Below the pieces are notes generated by a model. That model saw only the letters and a list, made by a program, of their open reading frames with translations, was not told the origin of the DNA and did not search any database. 64,000 nt of DNA. Source: Pomphorhynchus laevis. Lineage: Eukaryota > Acanthocephala > Palaeacanthocephala > Echinorhynchida > Pomphorhynchidae. The stretch lies in NCBI GenBank assembly GCA_012934845.2, contig WNNJ02001443.1, forward strand, positions 102,439-166,438. Reading direction: 5' to 3'. Positions 20,169-29,028 of this stretch are shown one piece after another; position 1 is the stretch's first letter, and every line of letters begins with the position of its first letter. The position numbers and the translations under genes are program-made.

Positions 20169-20358
20169 ATGCTATCAACAAATCGTATGTTCAAAGTTAA
20201 AGATCAGCAAGGCCACAATGACAATGCACAATTTTGCTTTAATAACAAGAACCAGATAATCATGTTTCTAATTCGAGTGCTGCAAGAAATTTTAAACGAC
20301 AAAGAATGTAAGAAAGCACAAAACAGTGAATTAAAGAAGATATGCCAAAGTGCAATAG
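20169..20358 (+). CDS. ARFGEF: ARFGEF exon 1 (N-terminal DCB start)
   Basis: Starts at ATG 20169. FLIRVLQEILNDKECKKAQ followed by SELKKICQSAI matches the BIG N-terminus (human: [20 protein letters not shown], then a similar RKACE segment). The donor is taken as the GT at 20359 after ATA-G, which agrees with the human boundary. The frame runs to a TGA at 20382. The phase left (1) does not fit exon 2 (needs 2), so a small exon between them is probably unseen. The ATG at 20187 or 20261 could also start translation. Confidence 0.75.
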
Positions 20359-20628
20359 GTTATTTTGATATTCAAAATCAATGAACGTAATTTGAGTTCA
20401 CATTTTTAGATGAATTAACGAACAATAATGACCTATCAGGGTACGCCGTAATTTTATTGTCACTTAAAACATTTTTATTCCAAATATTATAATTTAATTG
20501 TTGTATTTGAAATTTTACTTCTCGAACCATCAATCATGAGAGATCAATCATATCAAGGAGACACTCCCATCGTGTAATTAACATTTGAAATGCACTACCT
20601 GAGGACAAAATCATTATAATCTTCAAAT

Positions 20629-20659
20629 TTGATGGTTTGAGGACAGCTCAAACCATCAA
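20629..20659. repeat. Short inverted repeat (13-bp perfect arms)
   Basis: TTGATGGTTTGAG at 20629-20641 and its complement at 20647-20659 flank five bases. Further ACCATCAATCA copies lie close by (20528 and 20650s). It may be the terminal part of a small MITE-like element, but no full element is defined. Confidence 0.5.
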
Positions 20660-20865
20660 TCAATGTTGAACAACCCATTTGACTGATTACATTCTACACT
20701 TCATTTTTTTATTTTTTAATATCAACAGGCTAAACATCCATTTACGGCTTTATCTTGTACTATGACTCCAATAAATAAGGTACAATATTTATTATCGTAT
20801 TTATACAATTTGTGCTTTATGCCAGTTGGCGAAATAAGTAAATTTGATATAAGTAAACACAATTC

Positions 20866-21069
20866 GTGTGTATGAGGTTAGGTAGCGTTGGAATCGATTA
20901 TAGTTACCACATTGGAGGACAGATACTTACTATTGTGTCGGAACAAAAGGATTTAGGTGTAATAATACATAAGACACTAAAAACATGTTTGAATACTGAC
21001 TTTGCTCGCATTAGAGCAGTTCGAGCATTGTATTGCATCAAAAATTGCCACTCTAGAATGAACCCTTAA
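20866..21069 (+). pseudogene. LINE reverse transcriptase fragment (CR1-like)
   Basis: About 67 residues from the region behind the RT catalytic box: YHIGGQILTIVSEQKDLGVI then a degenerate KTLKTCLNTDFARIRAVRAL. It resembles the segment YHLGDRVIKLVSSYKDLGVL of copy A, from a more distant family. No other part of the element is adjacent; B1 starts about 60 bases on. Confidence 0.7.
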
Positions 21070-21130
21070 AATTGCTTCTCTGTCTTCAAACTCCTTTATT
21101 GTTCATTGGTTGGTCCACTTCTTGAGTATT

Positions 21131-22675
21131 GCATTCAAGCTATCCAAACAATCTATCGATCTCTTCTGCCTCACCGAATCCTGGTACTCAGATTACGACG
21201 ATTTTTTCATTCGCCGTTTGCGCACTGTAAGTTGCTCACTAGTCGAATCCGCCTGCCCCCTCAGATCAACCCCTTCTAAATTCTCTAATCATGGCGGCAT
21301 TGTCGCATTCGCCTGTCACCCCGCGTCTCTTCGCAAAATCATTCCCCATTTTAGTCCTTGCTTTTTTGAATTGCTCACTTGTCGTTATTCTAGCCCGATC
21401 ACGCTGGATATCGACATTGTATACCGTCCTAGTTTAACAGCTCCTACCTCCTTATTTGTTTACCAAACTCGCTGACCTCCTTTCCCATTGTTCTTTGTTT
21501 TCCATACCTTTACTCGTTCTTGGCGACTTAAACGTCCGCCTCGACCGCCCCTCTTCCACCGATTCCATCCGGTTCATCAACATTCTATTCAACTACAATT
21601 ACAAACTCATCAACACTGCAATCACTCATATCCTTGGCGGGGCACTCGACATCATCGCTGTTCCTGATTGCTTCGCTGCCTACGAATCACTGTCCATCTC
21701 CGATCCTGATCTATTTGATCACTTTCTCGGCACCCTTGATCTCACTTCCAACCACTCCCCGCTTCACACACCTACAATCCTACGTCACCCTTGGAGAAAT
21801 TTTGACCTCCACTTATCCGCTCCGTCTTACTTTAATCGTCTCTATCTTCTTCCACAATAACATCATCTTCTCCTCACAATCTTGCCTTTCTTTTCGACTC
21901 TGAACTTACATCCATTCTCGATCTTCTCTTGTTATTCAAGCCTCACTATTACCGTAGTTTGCACCGTGCCACATAGTTTGACATCCAGTGCCTACTTTAA
22001 AGCGTCGACTCCGTCATGCTTTTCGAGTCTATCACCGCTCTCTCAGACGTGATATCCGCGCTCTCACCCCGTCTCTCCGTGATTCCTATCTTGCTCTTCG
22101 CCGGTCTCATCTCCACCTACTACGTACCAAATTCAACTCCTGACAGCATAAAATCAACACTTCATTAAACTCTAAATCTCTCTGCATACTTTTAACTCTA
22201 TCGTTTCTTGCTCTTCTTCGTCTTGCAACAACAATCCCCATGATTATACGTCATTCCTTCAGACAAAAGTATCCGCGTGGCTCTCTCACAACCCCGTCCC
22301 CATTCCACCTCACTGTTACTCGCCTCGCCTCATTCTCACGGAACACTTTCATCTTCTCCCTGTCTCACCTGCCGAAGTATCATCTGTTCTAATGTTTTTG
22401 CCCAAGAAAACCTCACCTCCCGATCCACTGCCTACCCCCATACTAAAATCAATATGCTCATCGATATCCCCTTTACTCACCACATTGTTTTATTCGTCCA
22501 TCCGCAGTCGTATCTTTGCATTACACTGGAAATCCGCCATCGCTCGTCCCTTCCTTAAAAAACAATCGCTCGACTCTTAACTTTCTTCTAGTCATCGTCT
22601 AATTTCACTCCTCCCTACTCTTTCCAAACTCTTAAAGCGCCTTATCTTAATACAGATCAACGTTTATCTATATTC
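21131..22675 (+). mobile_element. LINE family B, copy B1, first part (5'-truncated, broken)
   Basis: It matches B2 23358-24890: endonuclease (SIDLFCLTESWYSD, LVLGDLNVRLDRPSS, GGALDIIAVPD) and linker up to the start of RT, with several frame changes and a lower similarity to B2 and B4 than these have to each other. It is interrupted at 22675 by B2. The continuation is at 26204-26370. Confidence 0.82.
22669..22675 (+). repeat. Target-site duplication of B2, left copy
   Basis: TATATTC occurs here at the 5' edge of B2 and again at 26204-26210 right behind the B2 tail. Removing B2 with one copy restores the B1 sequence (ATCTATATTCATTCAATCAG), in register with B2 24886-24905. Confidence 0.75.
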
Positions 22676-22678
22676 TCT

Positions 22679-23266
22679 ATGTCTCCCGTCGTCAAACCAA
22701 ATCCCTCCAAATCATCAACTGCCAGCTCTCCAATCGTGATCTCACCAACTCACGTTACTCGTCCTCCTTTACGGAAACGCTTTCCTTTTTGCGATCGTTG
22801 TGTCATCGTCACTAATATCCCTCATTCCACCTCTTTATCTCCACAAGCACGTCTCGACCACGATGTTTCCGCATTCAGATCCATCCATTCGTCTCTTGTT
22901 CCTGCGGATAAACCATCCTTTTTCAAGGACATTTCTCCAGTCGCATTCATCCGTCTAAACAAATCTTCTCAATCTAATCCTTCCCAGCCCCCTCTCCTAA
23001 AAATTGTTTTCAAGCATCGCTCTCACGCGTCTTCTGTCCTCTCTCAACGATTCAAACTCATGTCATCTTCAACCACTCGAATTTTCCCCGATCGCGCCCC
23101 TTCCGAAATCGCTCAAATCTCTTCAGCCCGCATCGAAAAACGTCGTCGCGAGGAAAACGGCGAAACTTCACTCGCCATCCGAAACATAGACGGAAATTTT
23201 CAAATTGTCCACACCCGTCCAAAAATTCGATGGCGCTCCATCTCTCCTATGTGTCTTCTCCACTAG
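22679..23266 (+). CDS. LINE ORF1 protein, C-terminal RRM-like part (B2)
   Basis: 195 residues lacking the N-terminal zinc signature because the copy is 5'-truncated. It starts after a proline/serine-rich linker. CVIVTNIPHSTS is the first RRM-like strand, VAFIRLNKSSQSNPSQPPLL is the middle and RIEKRRREENGE a basic helix, and it closes with GNFQIVHTRPKIRW, the B version of the shared ORF1 ending. ORF1 overlaps ORF2 by 37 bases. Confidence 0.82.
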   Translation: MSPVVKPNPSKSSTASSPIVISPTHVTRPPLRKRFPFCDRCVIVTNIPHSTSLSPQARLDHDVSAFRSIHSSLVPADKPSFFKDISPVAFIRLNKSSQSNPSQPPLLKIVFKHRSHASSVLSQRFKLMSSSTTRIFPDRAPSEIAQISSARIEKRRREENGETSLAIRNIDGNFQIVHTRPKIRWRSISPMCLLH

Positions 23267-24663
23267 TCTCTTTCGCCACAGCACACGGTTTCCGCCTCGG
23301 TCTCCTCAACACTAGATCTATTCTCAATAAATCCGATCTTATCCTCAACCTATTCACCAAGCAATCCATCGAACTCTTCTGCCTCACCGAATCCTGTCAC
23401 TCAGATTCCGACGACCTTTCCATTCACCGTCTGCTCTCTACCGGTTGCTTCCTAGTCGAATCCGCCCGCCCCCTCAGCTCATGCCTTTCTAAATTCTATA
23501 ATCATGGCGGCATCGTCGCATTCGCGCGTCACCCAGCGTCTCTTCGCAAAATCAATCCCCCTTTCAGTCCTTGCTCTTTTGAATTGCTCACTTGTCGTTA
23601 TTCTAACCCGATCACTCTAGATCTCGCCATTGTATACCGTCCTGGTTCATCAGCTCCTACAGCCTTATTTTTTACCGAACTCGCTGACCTCCTTTCTCAT
23701 TGTTCTTTGTCCTCAATCCCTTCACTCGTTCTAGGCGACTTCAATATCCGCCTAGACCGCCCCTCTTCCACAGATTCCATCCGCTTCATCAACATTCTAT
23801 CCAACTACAATTACAAACTAATCTCCACTGCCCCCACACATATACTTGGCGGGGCACTCGACATCATCGCTGTCCCCGATCATTTTGCTGCCCACACCTC
23901 ACTGTCCATCTCTGATCCTGGTCTATCCGATCACTTTCTTATCACCCTTGATCTCGCTCGCAACCACACCCCTCCTCACACACCTACAATCCTACGTCGC
24001 CCTTGGAGAAATCTTGACCTTTCCCTTCTCCGCTCTGCCTTACTCAAATCGTCTATATCATTACCCACAATAACATATTCATCTCCTCACTATCTCGCCT
24101 TTCTTTTCGACTCTGAACTCACATACACTCTCGATATTCTCTTGCCCTTCAAGTCTCACCCACACCGTCGCTTGCACCGTGCCCCATGGTTTGACATCCA
24201 ATGCCTACTCTCAAAGCGTCGACTCCGCCATGCTTTTCGAGTCTATCACCGCTCTCTCAGACGCGATTTCCGCTCGATCACTCCGTCTTTCCGTGATTCC
24301 TATCTTGCTCTTCGCCGGTCTCATCTCAACCTACTACGTACCAAATGCAACTCCTTCTGGCAGCATAAAATAATCACTTCATTCAACTCTAAGACTCTCT
24401 GGCATACTTTTAACTCAATCCTGGCTCGTTCCTCTACGCCTTGCAACATCAATGCTAATGATTATTCGTCATTTCTCCAGACTAAAGTATCCACGCTGCT
24501 CTCTCACACCCCGGTCTCCATCCTATCCCACTCTGCCCAGTCTACTCTCATCCTTCCCGAACTCTTTCATCTTCTCCCTGTATCACCTACAGAAGTATCA
24601 TCTGTCCTCATGTCCTTGCCCAACAAAACCTCACCTGCCGATCTCTGCCTACCCACATATTAA
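23230..24663 (+). CDS. LINE ORF2, endonuclease and linker (B2)
   Basis: 477 residues. APE endonuclease motifs: LGLLNTRSILNKSDL (about 25-40), FCLTESCHSDSDD, GGIVAFARHPASL, LVLGDFNIRLDRPSS (about 175), GGALDIIAVPDHF, LSDHFLITLDL (about 240). A basic linker follows (HRRLHRAPWFDIQC). Compared with B4 at 30396-30410, one base is missing near 24645, which moves the frame and ends this piece. The RT continues in the next frame. Confidence 0.9.
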   Translation: MALHLSYVSSPLVSFATAHGFRLGLLNTRSILNKSDLILNLFTKQSIELFCLTESCHSDSDDLSIHRLLSTGCFLVESARPLSSCLSKFYNHGGIVAFARHPASLRKINPPFSPCSFELLTCRYSNPITLDLAIVYRPGSSAPTALFFTELADLLSHCSLSSIPSLVLGDFNIRLDRPSSTDSIRFINILSNYNYKLISTAPTHILGGALDIIAVPDHFAAHTSLSISDPGLSDHFLITLDLARNHTPPHTPTILRRPWRNLDLSLLRSALLKSSISLPTITYSSPHYLAFLFDSELTYTLDILLPFKSHPHRRLHRAPWFDIQCLLSKRRLRHAFRVYHRSLRRDFRSITPSFRDSYLALRRSHLNLLRTKCNSFWQHKIITSFNSKTLWHTFNSILARSSTPCNINANDYSSFLQTKVSTLLSHTPVSILSHSAQSTLILPELFHLLPVSPTEVSSVLMSLPNKTSPADLCLPTY

Positions 24664-24701
24664 AATCTATATGCTCATCGATATCCCCATTTCTCACAAC
24701 C

Positions 24702-26126
24702 TTGTTTAACTCGTCCATCCGCAGTCGTATCTTCCCTTCACACTGGAAATCCGCAATCGTTCGTCCCCTCCTTAAGAAACAATCGCTCGACCCCTCCCTT
24801 CCTTCTAGCTATCGCCCCATTTCACTACTCCCTACTCTTTCTAAGCTCTTAGAACGCCTCATCTTAATACAAATCAACGCTTATCTCTCCTCATCCAATC
24901 TGTACCCTCCTTTCCAATCCGCTTTCCGCTCTAATCACTCGACAGAAATCGCATGCATAAAAGTGTACAACGACTTACTCATTTCTCGAGACAAGGCTCT
25001 ATATAGTGTTCTCATCTCCCTGGACCTCTCCTCCGCATTCGACATTGTCGACCACTCCGTCCTCCTTTCTCGCCTTCGTTATGATTACGGCTTTTCTTCC
25101 TCCTCCGTAGCTTGGTTCGCCTCATATCTATCCGACCGTTCCTTTCGCGTCTGTTCTAATTCATCATCCTCCCCTCCCATCCCTATTTTTTGCGGGGTTC
25201 CACAAGGTTCAGTCCTAGGTCCCCTGCTTTTCTCTCTTTTGCTTGGCGATCTCTCTCCATTTATCAAACCTTACTCCTTTAACGTCATGCAATACGCCGA
25301 TGACATTCTAATCTATGCTCATGCACCCGCACATCGCATACACGATATCGCCATTTCTGCCTCCAACTGTCTCTCTTCTATCTACAAGCGTCTCTCCAAT
25401 CTCCATCTCGTTCTAAACGCCGAAAAGTCCAAAATAATGTGGATCCTTCCCCGTAAACCAAGCATATCTCCTCCCATTGTATCTTTTGCCTCATCGATCA
25501 TCCCTGTAGTCCACAATCTCACTTTCTTAGGCTTCCATTTCGATGATCACCTTTCCCTTAAACCCTTCGTCCGTGACAAGGTCCGCTCGTCTAACTTAAT
25601 TCTTCGTGACATCCGCCGTATCCGCCCCCTTATCGACTTCCGTTCTTGTATGTCTCTTCTTTCATCGCTTCTTTTCCCTAAAATCAATTACTGCCTTAGC
25701 CTTTTTGCCAATTCTCCAAAATCCATCATCCTACCCCTACAACGAATAATCAACACCGCCGTTCGAGTGCTCTTTCGCCTCCGTCGCTTCGACCACACAT
25801 CCACATATTTTGCCCAACTCTCCTGGCCCACCATCCACATCCGCATCAAACTCCGCCTTCTTCTCATTACTTTTCGTCTCATCGCTGTCGGCTCCCCATC
25901 GTTCATCAACCTTCCTTTCTTAGACGATACTCGCCCCACCTCGCTATCGCTTTGTTCCTGTCATACCCTCTTACTCCACGTTCCTAATTACTCCAACAAC
26001 TACGGTCTCCGATCCTTCCTCGTCGCCGCCTCACTCGCCTGGAATCAACTCCCTCTCGACGTCCGCCGCGCTCCCTCTTTTATCACATTCAAACACCTCC
26101 TCCGTTCACACCTTCTCGACGCCTGA
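24702..26126 (+). CDS. LINE ORF2, reverse transcriptase (B2)
   Basis: 474 residues with a complete RT: SAIVRPLLKKQSLDPSLPSS, YRPISLLPTLSKLLERL, FQSAFRSNHSTEIA, SLDLSSAFDIVDHSVL, GVPQGSVLGPLLFSLLLGDL, MQYADDILIYAHAP (catalytic), LNAEKSKIMWI, LTFLGFHFDDHLSLK, then the C-terminal tail ending HLLRSHLLDA. No break inside. Only the single-base frameshift before it separates it from the endonuclease. Confidence 0.92.
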   Translation: MFNSSIRSRIFPSHWKSAIVRPLLKKQSLDPSLPSSYRPISLLPTLSKLLERLILIQINAYLSSSNLYPPFQSAFRSNHSTEIACIKVYNDLLISRDKALYSVLISLDLSSAFDIVDHSVLLSRLRYDYGFSSSSVAWFASYLSDRSFRVCSNSSSSPPIPIFCGVPQGSVLGPLLFSLLLGDLSPFIKPYSFNVMQYADDILIYAHAPAHRIHDIAISASNCLSSIYKRLSNLHLVLNAEKSKIMWILPRKPSISPPIVSFASSIIPVVHNLTFLGFHFDDHLSLKPFVRDKVRSSNLILRDIRRIRPLIDFRSCMSLLSSLLFPKINYCLSLFANSPKSIILPLQRIINTAVRVLFRLRRFDHTSTYFAQLSWPTIHIRIKLRLLLITFRLIAVGSPSFINLPFLDDTRPTSLSLCSCHTLLLHVPNYSNNYGLRSFLVAASLAWNQLPLDVRRAPSFITFKHLLRSHLLDA

Positions 26127-26203
26127 TTCACAGTTTTGTTTTTGTTGTGGTCATGTAAGCGTGCGCTGGCACGCATTTGCCACGTTAAAATAAATCTTTT
26201 TTT

Positions 26204-26370
26204 TATATTCATTCAATCAGTACCCTCCTTTCCCATCCGCGTTCCGATCTAATCACTCCACAGAAATCGCATACATGAACGTTTACAACGACCTACTCAT
26301 TTCTCGTGACAAGGCTCTATATAGTGTCTCATCTCCCTCGACCTCTCCTCCGTCTCGACATCATGAATTA
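26204..26370 (+). mobile_element. LINE family B, copy B1, continuation after B2
   Basis: It matches B2 24886-25045 (SAFRSNHSTEIA region: GTACCCTCCTTTCCCATCCG). Together with 21131-22675 it forms one older copy split by B2. It ends abruptly near 26370; the rest of B1 is missing. Confidence 0.8.
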
Positions 26371-27105
26371 ACAAAATTTGAAAATGTAAATAAGATGTGT
26401 CAAAGGAAGTTGACGAGATATTTACGTTGTTTTCATATCAGCTAATAGTATTTTTGAACAACGTCCATCACATAATCTATATTTTTGTTAAGTACGTATT
26501 CTTGTTATAATTTGTTCTATTTTGAATATTTGAATGTTTGAAAGTGTAGATGTATTTATGTATTTTATGTATTTTTGTATCAATAACGAAATTCTGTATT
26601 TTAGTGGCGCTTGGTTGGCTAGTTAATTAGTTGATTTAGAAGATAATGATAGAATTAGTATTACTGTTACAGCGATTTTTTTCTGGATAATTTTTAATCA
26701 AATTGATATTAATGTTGTATCTTCTGACAATATACGTTTAAGCACAACTACTAAGTAGTTATTAACTCTAAGTAGTTAGATTTACTAACTACTAAGCTTA
26801 GAGACAAAATGCTATTTCTCCGGAAGTTAATTGTACAGATTTATTACCGTCGATAATTCTGGAATCATTACCTTCCAAGAATGTTTTCTAGCTTGTTTCT
26901 TATCAATCTAATACCAGTGTTGATCACTGGTAACTTTTTTATAAAGAATAAAGATATAGTTTATAAACGCATCTGGTGAAACAGTGTAAACTTCTTGCAC
27001 AAGCATTTGGATAAGACCTTATTGGTAAGGTATAAGTAAATCAAAAATAACAATTTCAAATTAAAATTTCACCGTTCGTCATAACGGAAAAAATATCAGA
27101 AACAG
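26371..27105. other. AT-rich intron sequence, no recognised feature
   Basis: I see no coding motif or repeat family here, apart from a short duplicated ACTAAGTAGTTA-type motif around 26748-26800. Confidence 0.4.
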
Positions 27106-27842
27106 TTGATGATCGACCTCTACAACGCACGTCTCCAGCGTATGTTTTTTCAAGTAACGACCCTGGCGTCGCTAGCACGTTTGATTGCTGTTACCTCTAA
27201 GTACTCGGGCACATTTCTAGAGGCTCTGCCTATCGCTTATGCAGACGCACGCATGGATGAACAATCAATTTCCTTAGGTGTGACACTGAGGTTGCGTGTT
27301 TACTGTAACAAAACATACCGGTGCATATGTGGACAAGAATTTCACAGGAATAGTACACATGCTCTTGACTGCAACAAATACTCATCGCGCTTTCATCGTC
27401 ACTCGATCGTGAATGAGCTGCTGTGCACCGCCTTAGCTGACGCTGGCATCCTATCACGCCTCAAGCCGGCAGGTTTGACCCGAGAAGACAGCAAGCGGCC
27501 TGATGGAGCTACTTTATTTTCATTAGAATTTGACCGAGTACTTGTACGGGACGTCACTTGTCCCAACACTGGCTGGCTGCCTGCTATGTCGTTTATGCCG
27601 TTGCTTCTGCCGGCGCTGTGGTATCACACTCAGATAAGCTCAAACACAGAAAATACAGATGTCCCAATGAACGGTAGTATGCGTTTGCACTGGTTGCTGT
27701 TGAAACGCTGGGCGCTATAGGCCAGGGTGCAGCCACGCTACTCAAACAAATTGTCAAAAGGATCGAACGCGCAACCAAAGAGCGCCTCTCGTTTTGTTGT
27801 CTTATGCAGAGTATCAGCGTCGCGGTACAGCGGAGAATGATC
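27106..27842 (+). pseudogene. C-terminal endonuclease tail of an RLE-type LINE (element G)
   Basis: The open part to 27720 has TLASLARLIAVTSKYSGTF, SLGVTLRLRVYCNKTYRCIC with the downstream H and C (FHRNSTHALDC), FHRHSIVNELL, then the nuclease-like residues KRPDGATLF and RVLVRDVTCPNTGW. After a frame change near 27590 it continues VVSHSDKLKHRKYRCPN, FALVAVETLGAIGQGA and SISVAVQRRM. This is the same tail architecture as D and F but a third subfamily, close to H at 53.6 kb. The RT is missing. Confidence 0.75.
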
Positions 27843-27844
27843 AA

Positions 27845-27972
27845 GTTCCAGATCAATCCAGTTCCAGATCAATCCAGTTCTAGATTAATCCAGTTCCAGA
27901 TCAATCCAGTTCCAGATCAATCCAGTTCCAGATCAATCCAGTTCCAGATCAATCCAGTTTCAGATCAATCCA
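27845..27972 (+). repeat. 16-bp tandem repeat, 8 units
   Basis: The unit GTTCCAGATCAATCCA is repeated eight times in 128 bases; units 3 and 8 carry small changes. It starts two bases after the RLE tail G and ends about 20-30 bases before LINE B4 begins, so it could be the 3' tail of G or a 5' monomer array of B4. Confidence 0.95.
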
Positions 27973-28003
27973 GCAAATTTAACAGTTTTAATACACAAGG
28001 ACG

Positions 28004-29028
28004 TTGATGGGAGAACAAAAGAAGATAGCTACGACCGACACCAACTGTGCTTTACTACAAGTACAATGCTCGACCCACGACTGCAGCATCTGGACTACAA
28101 TCGCATGCGACAGCAGTAAGTCTAAAGAAGACTTCATATGCGGCTTTTGTGCTAACAAACTCATAGCGACCTCTCCCATAAGAACATATTAACCTCCAAC
28201 GTGTCCACTCAAACCACCCCAGTCGTTTATAATATCTTTTGTCAACCTACTAATCCAGTCATCACATGCACTTCTAACCCCATGTCTTCACTTCCCGACA
28301 CCCCCGTATCTTCCCTTCTGTCTCGTTTCTCAATAACCTACATCCCTCAATCAAAATCACCTCCACCAACCTCCACAATCCTTCCACTCATAACCTTTCC
28401 TCACATCGCTCACCACCCTCTTTAATTACCCAAATGCTCTTTGTCTTCCGCTGTCAAACCTACTCCCTTGATATCCTCAACTCCCAGCTCTCCAATCGTG
28501 ATCTCACCAACTCACGTTACTCGTCCTCCTTTACGGAAACGCTTTCCTTTTTGCGATCGTTGTGTCATCGTCACTAATATCCCTCATTCCACCTCTTTAT
28601 CTCCACAAGCACTTCTCGACCACGATGTTTCCGCATTCAGATCCATCCATTCGTCTCTTGTTCCTGCGGATAACTTATCCTTTTTCAACAACATCTCTAC
28701 TGTCGCATTCATCCGCCTAAATAGATCTTCTCAATCTAATCCTTCCCAACCCCCTCTCCTAAAAGTTGTCTTCAAGCATTGCTCTCATGCGTCTTCTGTC
28801 CTCTTCCAACGATTCAAATTCATGTCCTCTTCAGCCACTTGCATTTTCCCCGATCGTACCCCCTCCGAAATCGCTCAACTCTCATCTGATCGCATCAGAA
28901 AACGCCGTCGCGAGGAAAACGGCGAAACATATCTCTCGATCCGAAACATCGACGTAAATTTTCAAGTTGTCCGCACCCCTCCCCAAATTCGATGGCGCTT
29001 CATCTCCCCTCTGTGTCGTCTCCACTAG
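28004..29028 (+). pseudogene. LINE ORF1 (B4), zinc motif plus RRM-like part, broken
   Basis: 28004-28192 encodes the zinc signature C-x4-C-x2-WT then FICGFC. A frame change then leads to a proline/serine linker (28201-28425, ended by a stop) and the RRM-like part (28441-29028), which is close to B2 (CVIVTNIPHSTS, IEKRRREENGE-like helix, VNFQVVRTPPQIRW). The last 37 bases overlap the ORF2 start, as in B2. Confidence 0.82.

Larger units (their letters stand above)
22676..26203 (+). mobile_element. LINE family B, copy B2, nested in B1, young
   Basis: A 3.5 kb APE-type LINE, truncated inside ORF1 at the 5' end (a fuller ORF1 start is at 28004 in B4). It has ORF1, ORF2 with one single-base frameshift near 24650, and a 3' UTR ending GTTAAAATAAATC plus a T run. 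It is far richer in C and T than the surrounding AT-rich DNA. Flanked by a 7-bp duplication. Confidence 0.88.

Noticed and set aside
25085-25939. Minus-strand open frames in LINE B
   Set aside because: Antisense of RT, charged low-complexity products caused by the C/T-rich coding strand.
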